From: Oscillospiraceae bacterium
GTDB taxonomy: Bacteria; Bacillota_A; Clostridia; Oscillospirales; JAAYXM01
Direction: 5' to 3'
Assembly (NCBI GenBank): GCA_017532355.1
Contig: JAFXJK010000073.1
Span: 1-22,588, forward strand
DNA length: 22,588 nt
Shown: in pieces, positions 1 to 7,895 of the stretch
Layout: every line of letters begins with the position of its first letter
How positions within the stretch are numbered: position 1 is the first letter of the stretch
Made by a program: the position numbers and the translations under genes
The notes under the pieces: model-generated
Seen by the model: only the letters and a program-made list of their open reading frames with translations
The model's database searches: none
Told to the model about the DNA's origin: nothing

Positions 1-336
1 AAAGCCTTCCCCTTGAGGGGAAGGTGGGTTTTGCGAAGCAAAACTCGGATGAGGTGGAATCGTAGGGAATGCATTTATGCATTCCGAAACGGAAAGGATG
101 AATCCCTCCACCACCTATCGGTGGTCTCCCTCCCGCGAGGTGTGGGAGGCTCATTACGGGAGGAGAGATCCACTCCCCTACAAATGTCGTTCCTGCTGCA
201 ACTTTCGTCGGCGCGTTGCGGAGGGGTGTGGGGAGGTTTCCTTCGCCGTACGGGAGTGCGGCGGCGAGTTCTCCCCACAGGCGTTTTTGTTTCTTTTGTC
301 GCGACAAAAGAAAGCCCGTCCGGCAGGACATACAAA
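1..336 (+). repeat. Dispersed non-coding repeat, copy 1 (truncated by window start)
   Basis: This G+C-rich stretch is shared with 4157-4630 and, inverted, with 18216-18671. It opens with a hairpin (AAGCCTTCCCC/GGGGAAGG), then a module around 109-165 (CTCCACCACC...GGTGGT), then a core from about 176 (CCCTACAAATGTCGTTCCTG) to 330 (GTCCGGCAGGACATAC). The core holds a perfect 22-bp palindrome at 291-312 with half-site TTCTTTTGTCG. Similarity to the other copies is lost just after ACATACAAA. Open frames occur in all directions but agree with no protein pattern and are not kept between copies, so I treat the region as non-coding. No transposase is visible. Together with the mgsA terminator it fills the gene-free stretch 1-425. 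Confidence 0.8.
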
Positions 337-384
337 ATCAGTTAAACGAAAAAGTCGCATCGCCACAGGGCGACGGTAGAATAT

Positions 385-410
385 GAAAAAACCCTACCGT
401 TGTGGTAGGG
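385..410 (-). terminator. Rho-independent terminator of minD-mgsA
   Basis: Perfect 7-bp stem CCCTACC (392-398) / GGTAGGG (404-410) with a 5-nt loop, followed on the minus strand by six T residues (A-run 386-391). It lies 15 nt past the mgsA stop codon. Confidence 0.9.
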
Positions 411-425
411 CATAGGTTTCTTATG

Positions 426-845
426 TTATATAATGTTTCCGTTTCCGCCGTCGCGGACAATATCGCGCCAGTCCATATCGCCTCTGGCAAGACCGAGAAC
501 AAGAACCTCGGCTGTCGCGATGTTCGTTGCAACGGGGATGTTGTGCGAGTCACAGAGGTTCAGAACCGACGAAACGTCAGGCTCGTGCGGACGCGCGGCA
601 ATAGGGTCGCGGAAGAAGAGCATCATATCAATCTCGTTGTATGCGATTCTCGCGCCAATCTGCTGAACGCCGCCCTGTGCTCCCGAGAGAAACGCGTGGA
701 CGTTAAGTCCCGTGGCCTCAGACACGAGCTTTGCGGTAGTGGCGGTGCCGCAGAGAGAGTGCTTCTCGAGCACGCTCTTGTATGCCGTGCAGAACTGAAT
801 CATAAGTTCCTTCTTTTTGTCATGAGCTATAAGTGCTATGTTCAT
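426..845 (-). CDS. mgsA: Methylglyoxal synthase (variant active site)
   Basis: Methylglyoxal synthase (EC 4.2.3.3) converts dihydroxyacetone phosphate to methylglyoxal and phosphate, a cytosolic bypass of lower glycolysis. The 139-residue product matches the family over its full length: start IALIAHDKKKE, the Thr-rich phosphate-binding segment GTATTAK (33-39; GTGTTG-like in other members), SGAQGG (54-59), RDP (79-81), HEPD (87-90) and NIPVATNIATAE. Two of the three Asp residues studied in the E. coli enzyme are present (D80 = E. coli D91, D90 = D101), but the catalytic base D71 of GGDQQ is Val60 here (GGVQQ). By recollection a GGVQQ variant may occur in other clostridial proteins; function may be altered or the base may differ. 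Start ATG with GAGGAA upstream; it follows minD by 17 nt and is probably co-transcribed. Confidence 0.9.
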   Translation of the reverse strand: MNIALIAHDKKKELMIQFCTAYKSVLEKHSLCGTATTAKLVSEATGLNVHAFLSGAQGGVQQIGARIAYNEIDMMLFFRDPIAARPHEPDVSSVLNLCDSHNIPVATNIATAEVLVLGLARGDMDWRDIVRDGGNGNII

Positions 846-862
846 AATTTATTCCTCGGAAA

Positions 863-1621
863 CTATATCTTTTTTGATATCTTCATAATCGGTATGCTCT
901 CTCCGCAGATACGGCGCGCAATGTTGCGGTAGGCCTTTGCGGCAGGTGAGCGGAGATTTGAGAAAAGGAGACGTCCGCGGTTCGCGGATTCGATAACGTT
1001 TTTGTCCTCGGGGACTACGCCGAGAAGCTGGGTGCTCGTTTTGTCAATCGCCTCGTCGATATTGAGAGATGCAAGGCGACGGATGAGCGACGGCCTTACG
1101 CGGTTGACGACCAGGCGGATATCCGAAATCCCTCTCGCGCGGAGAGACGCGCGCGTGAGCTGGGCATCGCGGAGCGAAACCGTGTCGGGAGTGGTGACGA
1201 TAATCGCCGCGTCTGCGGCTTCTGCCGCGAGGCGGAAGCCAAAGTCAAGCCCTGCAGGACAGTCGATAATAACGAAATCGCAGTCGCGCTTTATCTCCTC
1301 AACGAGCGCGGCAAGCTCTTCGGGCGTGGTCTCATGCCCTGCATCCTCGCCGAGAGGAGAGGAAAGAAGACGAAGGTTTTCAACAAGGGGATGTGCGAGA
1401 AGCGCAGACGAGAGAGAGGTCGCGCCCGAGATTACATCCGTAAAGTCAAAAAGCGAGAGATCGGAAACACCGAGAACGATGTCCATATTTCGAAGGCCGA
1501 CATCCGCATCTATAACGACAACGCGTTTGCCGAGCGCCGCAAGGCAGCACGCAAGCCCCGATGCGACGGATGTTTTTCCCGTTCCGCCCTTTCCGGACGC
1601 AACGCAAATTGCACGAGACAT
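863..1621 (-). CDS. minD: Septum site-determining ATPase MinD
   Basis: MinD is a membrane-associated P-loop ATPase that positions the division site, usually with MinC and MinE or DivIVA/MinJ. The 252-residue protein has the deviant Walker A motif GKGGTGKTS (10-18), the MinD hallmark DADVGLRNMDIVLG, and the switch II segment DCPAGLDFGF. I chose ATG at 1621 rather than the upstream in-frame ATG at 1663, because GGAAGGAGAG sits just before it and the protein then begins MSRAICVASGKGG as in the family. The C-terminus (IPIMKISKKI) is short and lacks an obvious long amphipathic membrane-targeting helix. MinC and MinE are not adjacent. The gene leads the minD-mgsA unit; in other Clostridia minD, minE, rodA and mgsA often cluster. 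Confidence 0.9.
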   Translation of the reverse strand: MSRAICVASGKGGTGKTSVASGLACCLAALGKRVVVIDADVGLRNMDIVLGVSDLSLFDFTDVISGATSLSSALLAHPLVENLRLLSSPLGEDAGHETTPEELAALVEEIKRDCDFVIIDCPAGLDFGFRLAAEAADAAIIVTTPDTVSLRDAQLTRASLRARGISDIRLVVNRVRPSLIRRLASLNIDEAIDKTSTQLLGVVPEDKNVIESANRGRLLFSNLRSPAAKAYRNIARRICGESIPIMKISKKI

Positions 1622-1654
1622 ATAAACTCTCTCCTTCCCTTGCCATTTATAATA

Positions 1655-1683
1655 ATTATACAATAATTAAACAGATTTGTAAA
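1655..1683 (-). promoter_or_regulatory. Sigma-A type promoter for minD-mgsA
   Basis: On the minus strand TTTACA (1683-1678), a 17-bp spacer and TATAAT (1660-1655); one mismatch to consensus in total. The predicted transcript start is about 25-30 nt upstream of the minD start. Confidence 0.75.
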
Positions 1684-1749
1684 TTATTTTATTCACTTTT
1701 TTGGCGTTAAAAAGTAAAACACACCCGTTCCGTTTTTTCAATCGAAGAG

Positions 1750-1816
1750 CGTCGAAAATATTTTCCAATAATTACCAATTTTGGTATTGCAATATTTGCC
1801 AAAATATGGTAAATTA
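1750..1816 (+). promoter_or_regulatory. spo0A upstream region: possible 0A-like box, two inverted repeats, candidate promoter
   Basis: CGTCGAAAA at 1750-1758 matches six of seven positions of the Spo0A-binding core TGTCGAA. A perfect inverted repeat TACCAA-TT-TTGGTA lies at about 1773-1786, and a near-perfect one, TTTGCCA-N5-TGGTAAA, at about 1795-1813. A candidate promoter is TTGCAA (1787-1792), 17-bp spacer, TAAATT (1810-1815), so both inverted repeats touch the promoter. No sigma-H style sequence was seen. The ribosome site GGAGGAAAG lies 9 nt before the spo0A ATG. Regulatory roles are inferred. Confidence 0.4.
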
Positions 1817-1849
1817 TATCCATAAAGTAAATATGGAGGAAAGAGAAAA

Positions 1850-2632
1850 ATGGGAAACAGAATTAAAGTTGTCGTAGCAGAGGAAAACCGCGAATATCTT
1901 GAAATGATTTGCAATACGCTCGCATCGTCGCGCACGTTTGAGCTTTGCGGCTCTTGCGCGGACGGTAAGGAAGCTCTCGCACTTGTAAAGGAAAAGTCGC
2001 CCGACGTCATCATCGTAAGCAGTATTTTAACTTCCGTTGACGGTCTGGGAGTGGCAGAGGAGATAAGAAAGCTTCCTGCAAGCAAGCGCCCGATTGTGTT
2101 CATGACCGCAATCGCGCCCAACGAGCCGCTTGCACGCGCCGCAACCGCAGTGGGAGTGACTTACTTTATGGTAAAGCCGTTTACGTCGGATGTATTGGTT
2201 GACCGCCTCACCCTCTTTGCAGGCGGCGGCGGAATTAACCGACGTTCTGACCTGCCTGCCGCATCGAGCGAGAGCGTTGAGCTTTTAGTTACGTCCATTA
2301 TTCATGAAATCGGCGTCCCTGCGCATATAAAGGGCTATCACTATCTGCGCGAGGCGATAATCCTCGCAGTCAACGACATCGACATCATAAATGCGATAAC
2401 AAAGGTGCTCTACCCCACCGTCGCAAAGAAGTTCCAGACGACTTCGTCAAGAGTAGAGCGCGCCATCCGCCACGCGATAGAAACTGCGTGGAACCGCGGC
2501 GACCTCGATACACTCAACAAGTTCTTTGGTTACACGGTCTCAAACACCAAAGGAAAGCCGACAAACTCGGAGTTCATCGCAATGATTGCGGATAAATTAA
2601 ACCTCGAGCTCAAACAGCAGGTCGCGATATAA
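1850..2632 (+). CDS. spo0A: Spo0A-family sporulation master regulator with degenerate receiver domain
   Basis: Spo0A is the response regulator that starts endospore formation; normally a phosphorelay or kinases phosphorylate its receiver Asp, which allows dimerisation and binding of 0A boxes. The 260-residue protein has a receiver (about 5-125), a linker, and the Spo0A DNA-binding domain (about 145-255). The latter is close to canonical: [42 protein letters not shown] and [10 protein letters not shown]. The receiver is unusual: ADDN becomes AEEN (E11, E12), and the phospho-acceptor (VLDIIMPHLDGL in B. subtilis) aligns with [11 protein letters not shown], giving Ser57 in place of Asp. The conserved Thr (MTA) and Lys (VKPF) remain. 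Family identity is secure; phosphorylation-independent activity or loss of control is inferred. It stands alone, divergent from minD, without spoIVB visible. Confidence 0.93.
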   Translation: MGNRIKVVVAEENREYLEMICNTLASSRTFELCGSCADGKEALALVKEKSPDVIIVSSILTSVDGLGVAEEIRKLPASKRPIVFMTAIAPNEPLARAATAVGVTYFMVKPFTSDVLVDRLTLFAGGGGINRRSDLPAASSESVELLVTSIIHEIGVPAHIKGYHYLREAIILAVNDIDIINAITKVLYPTVAKKFQTTSSRVERAIRHAIETAWNRGDLDTLNKFFGYTVSNTKGKPTNSEFIAMIADKLNLELKQQVAI

Positions 2633-2670
2633 TTGCATTATTTTATAATGCATTTCCCCACAATCCCCAA

Positions 2671-2709
2671 AAGAACAGCCGCTCTTTATACGGAGCGGCT
2701 GTTCTTTTT
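2671..2709 (+). terminator. Terminator of spo0A, probably bidirectional
   Basis: Perfect 14-bp stem, AAGAACAGCCGCTC (2671-2684) and its complement (2693-2706), with an 8-nt loop and T5 at 2705-2709. It lies between the convergent ends of spo0A and gdhA and has A residues on the other side, so it may also stop minus-strand transcripts. Confidence 0.9.
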
Positions 2710-2747
2710 GTGAAAATGTTCGGTGGAACTTACGAATAATTTCTTTT

Positions 2748-4630
<1,883 letters not shown>

Positions 4631-4662
4631 GACGGTTTTAAAGTTCAATTTCATTCTGCATT

Positions 4663-4695
4663 AAAAAAGCTCCGATGCAGTTGCACCGGAGCTTT
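4663..4695 (-). terminator. Terminator of the trxA-divIVA-fumB operon
   Basis: Stem AAAGCTCCG (4666-4674) / CGGAGCTTT (4687-4695); on the minus strand it is followed by a run of six T (4668-4663). It lies just past the fumarase subunit stop codon. Confidence 0.9.
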
Positions 4696-4706
4696 GTATG
4701 TAAGAT

Positions 4707-5261
4707 TTAGTCTTCCTTGTACTTTGCTCTTTCCGAGAGGAAGAGGTTTGCGCCGTGAGCGTCAATCGCAACCGTACACGGCATATCAACAACCGTCATA
4801 CGCTTGATTGATTCGCAACCGAGCTCGGGGAAAGCGATAACGTCTGCCGTCTTGATTGACTTTGCGACGAGTGCGCCTGCACCGCCGACCGCGCAGAGAT
4901 AGATTGCCTTGTTTCTTACGATAGCGTCGCAAACTGCCTTATCTCTCTCGCCCTTACCAATCATGCCCGTGAGGCCGAGGTCTAAAAGGCGCGGAGAGAA
5001 GCCATCCATACGGCTTGAGGTTGTCGGGCCGCAAGCTCCGACGGGAGCGTCGCCCTTGCCCGGAGTCGGGCCTGCGAAGTAGATTATTGCGCCGCGAAGC
5101 TCGAAAGGAAGCTCCTCGCCGCGGTCTAAAAGCTCGAAAAGGCGCTTGTGAGCTGCGTCGCGAGCGGTGTAGATCGTTCCCGTGAGGAGAACGGAATCGC
5201 CTGCGTGAAGCTCGGGAATTTTTGTGATAAGTTCGTCTGTTGAAATTTTAATTGCACTCAT
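4707..5261 (-). CDS. fumB: Class I fumarate hydratase beta subunit (Fe-S hydro-lyase C-terminal domain), no adjacent alpha
   Basis: Two-subunit class I fumarases and tartrate dehydratases hydrate fumarate or dehydrate tartrate using a 4Fe-4S cluster held by the alpha subunit; the beta subunit supplies the swivelling C-terminal domain. The 184-residue product is the usual beta length and shows LTGTIYTARDAAHKRL, IIYFAGPTP, GACGPTTSSRMDGF, MIGKG and AVGGAGAL. It cannot be told from sequence alone whether fumarate or tartrate is the substrate; the symbol is provisional. The alpha subunit normally precedes beta; here the upstream gene is a DivIVA-like protein 21 nt away, so alpha must be elsewhere or absent. 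Ribosome site AGAGGG is rather far from the ATG. Confidence 0.88.
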   Translation of the reverse strand: MSAIKISTDELITKIPELHAGDSVLLTGTIYTARDAAHKRLFELLDRGEELPFELRGAIIYFAGPTPGKGDAPVGACGPTTSSRMDGFSPRLLDLGLTGMIGKGERDKAVCDAIVRNKAIYLCAVGGAGALVAKSIKTADVIAFPELGCESIKRMTVVDMPCTVAIDAHGANLFLSERAKYKED

Positions 5262-5282
5262 TTTTAAAACCCTCTTTGGAAA

Positions 5283-6002
5283 TTATTTGTCGAAAGACGA
5301 AAGAACGTCATCAATATCAGAAATCTTGGTTTCCGCATCGGAAACTGCGTTGAGAAGAGTCGAAACACTGCTGTGAGCCGTGTCTGTGAGCCTTGTAAGG
5401 CGCGTATCCATACCCTCAACCTCATCGCGGAGAGAGTTCACGAGACGGGTAAGCTGACCGACGGAGTCGCTCGCCGACTGAATTGACCTTGCACGCACCT
5501 CGGCAAAATGACGCTCACGGGTAGCCATTTCCGACTCGAAAGCCGCACGCTTTGAGCTAAGCTCGCGCTCGGTTTCAGCGATGTGGTCTGCCGCGCGGTT
5601 TCTTGCGGAAATTTCAATCTCTGCAAGCTCTGTCTTTCGCGCGGTATATTCAGCCTCGGTTCTTGAAAGCGAGGAAACGCGAGCCGAAAGCTCGGCATTC
5701 TCGCCTGCAAGGCGACGCTCTGCCTCTTCCTTTTCTGCAAGGCTTCGGAGAACGACCTCGTATTTTTCTTTAAGAGAATCAAGCTCAGCCTTCGCCTCGG
5801 CAAGAGAGGAAAGCTCTGCCTTTGCCGAGGAAAGCTCTGCCGAGAGGGAGTCCTTCTCTTTTCGCTCGGCTTCAAGGAGCGATTTAAGCTCTTCAAGCTC
5901 TGAGTTTGACTTCGCGGCAGCCTCTGCTATGTAGCGGTTTACGTCTTTTTTCGAAAAACCGCCCATAAATGCCTTTCTGAAGGCTTTTTTCTCTGTTTCC
6001 AT
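5283..6002 (-). CDS. DivIVA-like coiled-coil protein
   Basis: The N-terminus (about residues 6-27: FRKAFMGGFSKKDVNRYIAE) resembles the membrane-binding DivIVA/GpsB N-terminal domain, in which an F-x-x-GF-x-x-DVNxY pattern precedes a coiled coil. Residues about 30-200 are a nearly continuous Glu/Lys/Ser/Ala-rich heptad-type coiled coil, and the C-terminal 40 residues (MDTRLTRLTDTAHSSVSTLLNAV) are again helical. The protein has 239 residues and no signal peptide or membrane segment. Family members mark negatively curved membrane at septa or poles; a structural or scaffolding role is inferred, and substrate or partner is unknown. It sits between trxA (27 nt upstream) and fumB (21 nt downstream) in one operon. 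Start ATG follows GGGGGGTAAG. Confidence 0.75.
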   Translation of the reverse strand: METEKKAFRKAFMGGFSKKDVNRYIAEAAAKSNSELEELKSLLEAERKEKDSLSAELSSAKAELSSLAEAKAELDSLKEKYEVVLRSLAEKEEAERRLAGENAELSARVSSLSRTEAEYTARKTELAEIEISARNRAADHIAETERELSSKRAAFESEMATRERHFAEVRARSIQSASDSVGQLTRLVNSLRDEVEGMDTRLTRLTDTAHSSVSTLLNAVSDAETKISDIDDVLSSFDK

Positions 6003-6029
6003 CTTTATCTTACCCCCCGAAAAGAAGCT

Positions 6030-6356
6030 TTATTTCAAAGCGTTTTCTATCTTTTCTGCGATTGAATCCTTCGGCACAACGCCGACAAGCTTATCAAAAA
6101 CTGCGCCGTCCTTGAAGATGATGAGCGTGGGGATGGACATAATGCCGAACTTTGCGGCAAGCTCGCCCTCTTCGTCAACGTTTACCTTGTAAATATCAGC
6201 GCGACCTGCAAAGTCAGATGCAACCTCGTCAATCACGGGTGCAAGCATTCTGCACGGACCGCACCAAGCTGCCCAGAAATCTATGAGAGCCACACCTTTT
6301 GAGCTTTCAATCTTATCAGCAAAAGCTGCTGTTGTAAGCGAAATCGCATTGGACAT
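6030..6356 (-). CDS. trxA: Thioredoxin
   Basis: Thioredoxin is a cytosolic dithiol-disulfide oxidoreductase reduced by thioredoxin reductase. The 108-residue protein has the canonical active site WCGPC (31-35, with C32 and C35), Asp26 in LIDFWA, and the cis-Pro loop SIPTLIIF (Pro76). The length is that of a single-domain TrxA. ATG at 6356 is preceded by AAGGAGGAG at good spacing. It is the first gene of the trxA-divIVA-like-fumB operon and has its own promoter at 6394-6422. No reductase gene is present in the window. Confidence 0.96.
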   Translation of the reverse strand: MSNAISLTTAAFADKIESSKGVALIDFWAAWCGPCRMLAPVIDEVASDFAGRADIYKVNVDEEGELAAKFGIMSIPTLIIFKDGAVFDKLVGVVPKDSIAEKIENALK

Positions 6357-6393
6357 AGATATACTCCTCCTTTATAAAAAACATCTTTTTTGT

Positions 6394-6422
6394 AGTATAT
6401 CACATTTTAAATCATAATACAA
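6394..6422 (-). promoter_or_regulatory. Candidate sigma-A promoter for trxA operon
   Basis: Minus strand: TTGTAT (6422-6417), 17-bp spacer, TATACT (6399-6394). The -10 has one mismatch, the -35 three. It lies about 40 nt upstream of the trxA start. Confidence 0.55.
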
Positions 6423-6445
6423 ACATTTTATATCAGGAAGTTTAT

Positions 6446-6480
6446 AAAAAAAGGGAAAAGGGCGGTGGAAAACCACCGCC
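6446..6480 (-). terminator. Terminator downstream of the island lipoprotein gene
   Basis: Perfect stem GGCGGTGG (6480-6473 read on minus) / CCACCGCC (6468-6461) with a TTTT loop, followed on the minus strand by CTTTTCCCTTTTTTT. It closes the minus-strand island and separates it from trxA. Confidence 0.9.
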
Positions 6481-6492
6481 TTGCTCTTAATG

Positions 6493-6987
6493 CTAATTTG
6501 TCAACACAAGAGAACCGTCCCCTTGTGTTTCGAAACAATATTTATTATTTAAATTTTCTTTTTTCATTGGTTCAACACCTTTCCAGTATGTGTAAACGGA
6601 ATCATCATTTTTTGATAACGCTAAGAGTTCCTCACCCTCTTCAAAAACTTTCATGCTATTCTCATTGTTTTTATACATTATCAACGATATTCCTTCCGGA
6701 CTTTTTACCACCTTTGCAATCACATCAACGAAAGTTGTGTGTCCATTCATCAAAAAATTTGCATAATACCCATCATTTTGACGATAAACAACTATATCAT
6801 ACATCATATTAAAATTTGGTGGTAGAAACTCATAAAACTCATATTCTCCAACATAATTTTCGATATATTCATCTTTATGGTTTGTCACCATTTGAGAATT
6901 AATATCGCCCATCTCTGCTTCAGATGAACATGAGAAAAACAAGAAAACAAATATCAATGCGAAGCAACTGCATTTATTTCTTTTCAT
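6493..6987 (-). CDS. Small predicted lipoprotein of unknown function
   Basis: The 164-residue product begins with a short lipoprotein signal (MKRNKCSC, hydrophobic ALIFVFLFF, then FFSCSS with Cys20 the likely lipidated residue). The mature part contains YVGEYEFYEFLPPN, MYDIVVYRQNDGYYANFLMNG and a YTYWKGVEPM segment. This pattern recalls small clostridial lipoproteins carrying a domain of unknown function (DUF5991-like, from memory and uncertain). It should sit on the outer face of the membrane. The last ten codons (GDGSLVLTN and stop) lie inside a REP-like hairpin (6503-6529), so the natural C-terminus may have been replaced. Start ATG follows AGGAGAG. The sequence is AT-richer than flanking housekeeping genes. 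Confidence 0.75.
   Translation of the reverse strand: MKRNKCSCFALIFVFLFFSCSSEAEMGDINSQMVTNHKDEYIENYVGEYEFYEFLPPNFNMMYDIVVYRQNDGYYANFLMNGHTTFVDVIAKVVKSPEGISLIMYKNNENSMKVFEEGEELLALSKNDDSVYTYWKGVEPMKKENLNNKYCFETQGDGSLVLTN
6503..6529. repeat. REP-like hairpin 1
   Basis: Inverted arms AACACAAG (6503-6510) and CTTGTGTT (6522-6529) around a loop holding GAACCGTCCC. This GGGACGGTTC-in-a-hairpin pattern is familiar from clostridial repeats linked to IS200-like REP-associated transposases (recollection). It lies inside the 3' end of the lipoprotein gene. Confidence 0.7.
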
Positions 6988-7026
6988 ACCGTTCTCTCCT
7001 ATCTATAACTTTTTGGGCAAAACAAA

Positions 7027-7055
7027 TACCATTTGGGGACGTACATTTTTTGGTA
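7027..7055. repeat. REP-like hairpin 2
   Basis: Arms TACCA (7027-7031) and TGGTA (7051-7055) around TTTGGGGACGTACATTTTT. It starts 6 nt past the stop codon of the probable transposase remnant at 7061-7162, the usual place for a REP beside its transposase gene. Confidence 0.6.
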
Positions 7056-7060
7056 CTATT

Positions 7061-7162
7061 TTACGCATTAGTTATGACTCCCCTTGAAAAACCTGTGATC
7101 CTCTGCAAATGTCTAACAGGAAATTCTTTCTTCGATTCTGCCAAAATCTTATCACGTTTTCG
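7061..7162 (-). pseudogene. Probable C-terminal remnant of a REP-associated tyrosine transposase (IS200-like)
   Basis: A minus-strand frame ending at the TAA at 7061-7063 encodes RKRDKILAESKKEFPVRHLQ followed by RITGFSRGVITNA. This resembles the C-terminal helix-turn-helix tail of clostridial REP-associated transposases, which typically read like RD..L..L.....SIRQ..RLTG.SRGVI..A. The frame stays open upstream to about 7270 but the residues there (including TYDAGGNRATLT) do not look like the catalytic transposase domain; HUH and Tyr motifs are absent. No start codon with a ribosome site is seen. A REP-like hairpin follows at once and another GGGGACGTG repeat lies upstream (7252-7268). The assignment is from memory of the family and should be taken as probable. 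Confidence 0.45.
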
Positions 7163-7271
7163 CGTAACGGTGAGCGTTGCGCGATTTCCGCCTGCGTCGT
7201 AGGTAAAAATGAATGGCTTTCCAAATGGCTCCTTGATTGCTACAAAAACTGCACGTCCCCAAGTGGCTACA

Positions 7272-7778
7272 TCAAGACAGCGGAACCATCCCCATGTCTT
7301 GTAGTTCAGCTATCTCCTCAAGTTTATTAAATAAATTTTGCACTGCGATATCGCGACCAATGGCACCACCTGTTGAGTAATACCTTTTTTTATCTATTAC
7401 TGCGCTGATAGAGGTCCCGCCATCTACTTCAGAATCTTCATTCTTGTTCGGTTCTGAATTTTTTTTAACATCAGTTATCAGTTGATTGATAACCTTTATT
7501 TCTTTAAGTGACAGTTTTTTTGAGGTGACCAATGAATAGTCTGAAAAATCTTCAATTTCCAAACTTAATATTGCCCCGGGTTCCCAATCATTGATATCGA
7601 AAACCTCAAGTGTTCCGTCTTTTTGAATATCGTACAAATACATTCCATATCTTTCTACCAGAACTTTTGCAGGGTGCACACCTGCCGGATAGGTGGCGCA
7701 TACACAAAAGAACAGAAGCATTAACAATAGATATAAAGTCTTTTTAAAAACGCACTTCGACAATCTGTAAGCTTTCAC
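7272..7778 (-). CDS. Secreted protein of unknown function, family A copy 1
   Basis: Unrecognised 168-residue protein. I chose GTG at 7778 (VKAYRLSK) over the TTG at 7799 because AAGGAGGG sits right before it. A strongly hydrophobic segment (LYLLLMLLFFCVCA, about 16-29) is a signal sequence; a Cys pair at its end could be a weak lipobox. It is a paralogue of 8556-9116: shared segments are DGTLEV/DGTLEA, IEDFSD, SKKLSLKE/SKKLTSKE and QLITDVKKNS/QLITDVKNNS. Cassette order on the minus strand is family B then family A, in two tandem copies. The C-terminal MGMVPLS is encoded by a REP-like hairpin, so this copy may have lost its natural end relative to copy 2. AT-rich compared with neighbours outside the island. 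Confidence 0.7.
   Translation of the reverse strand: MKAYRLSKCVFKKTLYLLLMLLFFCVCATYPAGVHPAKVLVERYGMYLYDIQKDGTLEVFDINDWEPGAILSLEIEDFSDYSLVTSKKLSLKEIKVINQLITDVKKNSEPNKNEDSEVDGGTSISAVIDKKRYYSTGGAIGRDIAVQNLFNKLEEIAELQDMGMVPLS
7274..7300. repeat. REP-like hairpin 3
   Basis: Arms AAGACA (7274-7279) and TGTCTT (7295-7300) around GGAACCATCCCC, a variant of hairpin 1. It supplies the last codons (MGMVPLS, stop) of the gene at 7272-7778. A related CACGTCCCCAAGTGGCT lies next to it at 7252-7268. Confidence 0.6.
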
Positions 7779-7840
7779 TACTCCGCCCTCCTTACGCAAC
7801 TACACTTTTTTCGTAAAGCAGTTTCTGCCGTCATTCCAAA

Positions 7841-7893
7841 GGTACCAAATGGTCCCCCCCAAATGGCTCATACGTCCCCCAATGGCTCATTTG
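7841..7893. repeat. REP-like hairpin 4 (compound)
   Basis: Contains GGTACCAAATGG then CCCCCCAAATGGCTCATACG and CCCCCAATGGCTCATTTG. AATGGCTCA occurs twice, and outer arms CAAATG (7860-7865) and CATTTG (7888-7893) are inverted. It lies between family A copy 1 and the stop codon of family B copy 1 (7896). Confidence 0.6.
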
Positions 7894-7895
7894 AT

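Noticed and set aside
178..366. ORFs inside the dispersed repeat (also 18323-18688) that give Arg/Pro-rich peptides with a CRDK segment
   Set aside because: Frames differ between copies and run through hairpins and the palindrome; such peptides are common false calls from this kind of repeat.
1002..1625. 207-codon plus-strand ORF opposite minD
   Set aside because: It is the antisense frame of a clear MinD gene, is rich in Ser and Arg in the way of shadow frames, and has no ribosome site.
7169..7207. TYDAGGNRATLT in the frame before the transposase-like tail, resembling an Rhs/YD repeat
   Set aside because: It is a single short match in a frame without other YD units, and the residues that follow look like a transposase tail. 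It would support a decayed polymorphic toxin, but one motif is too little.
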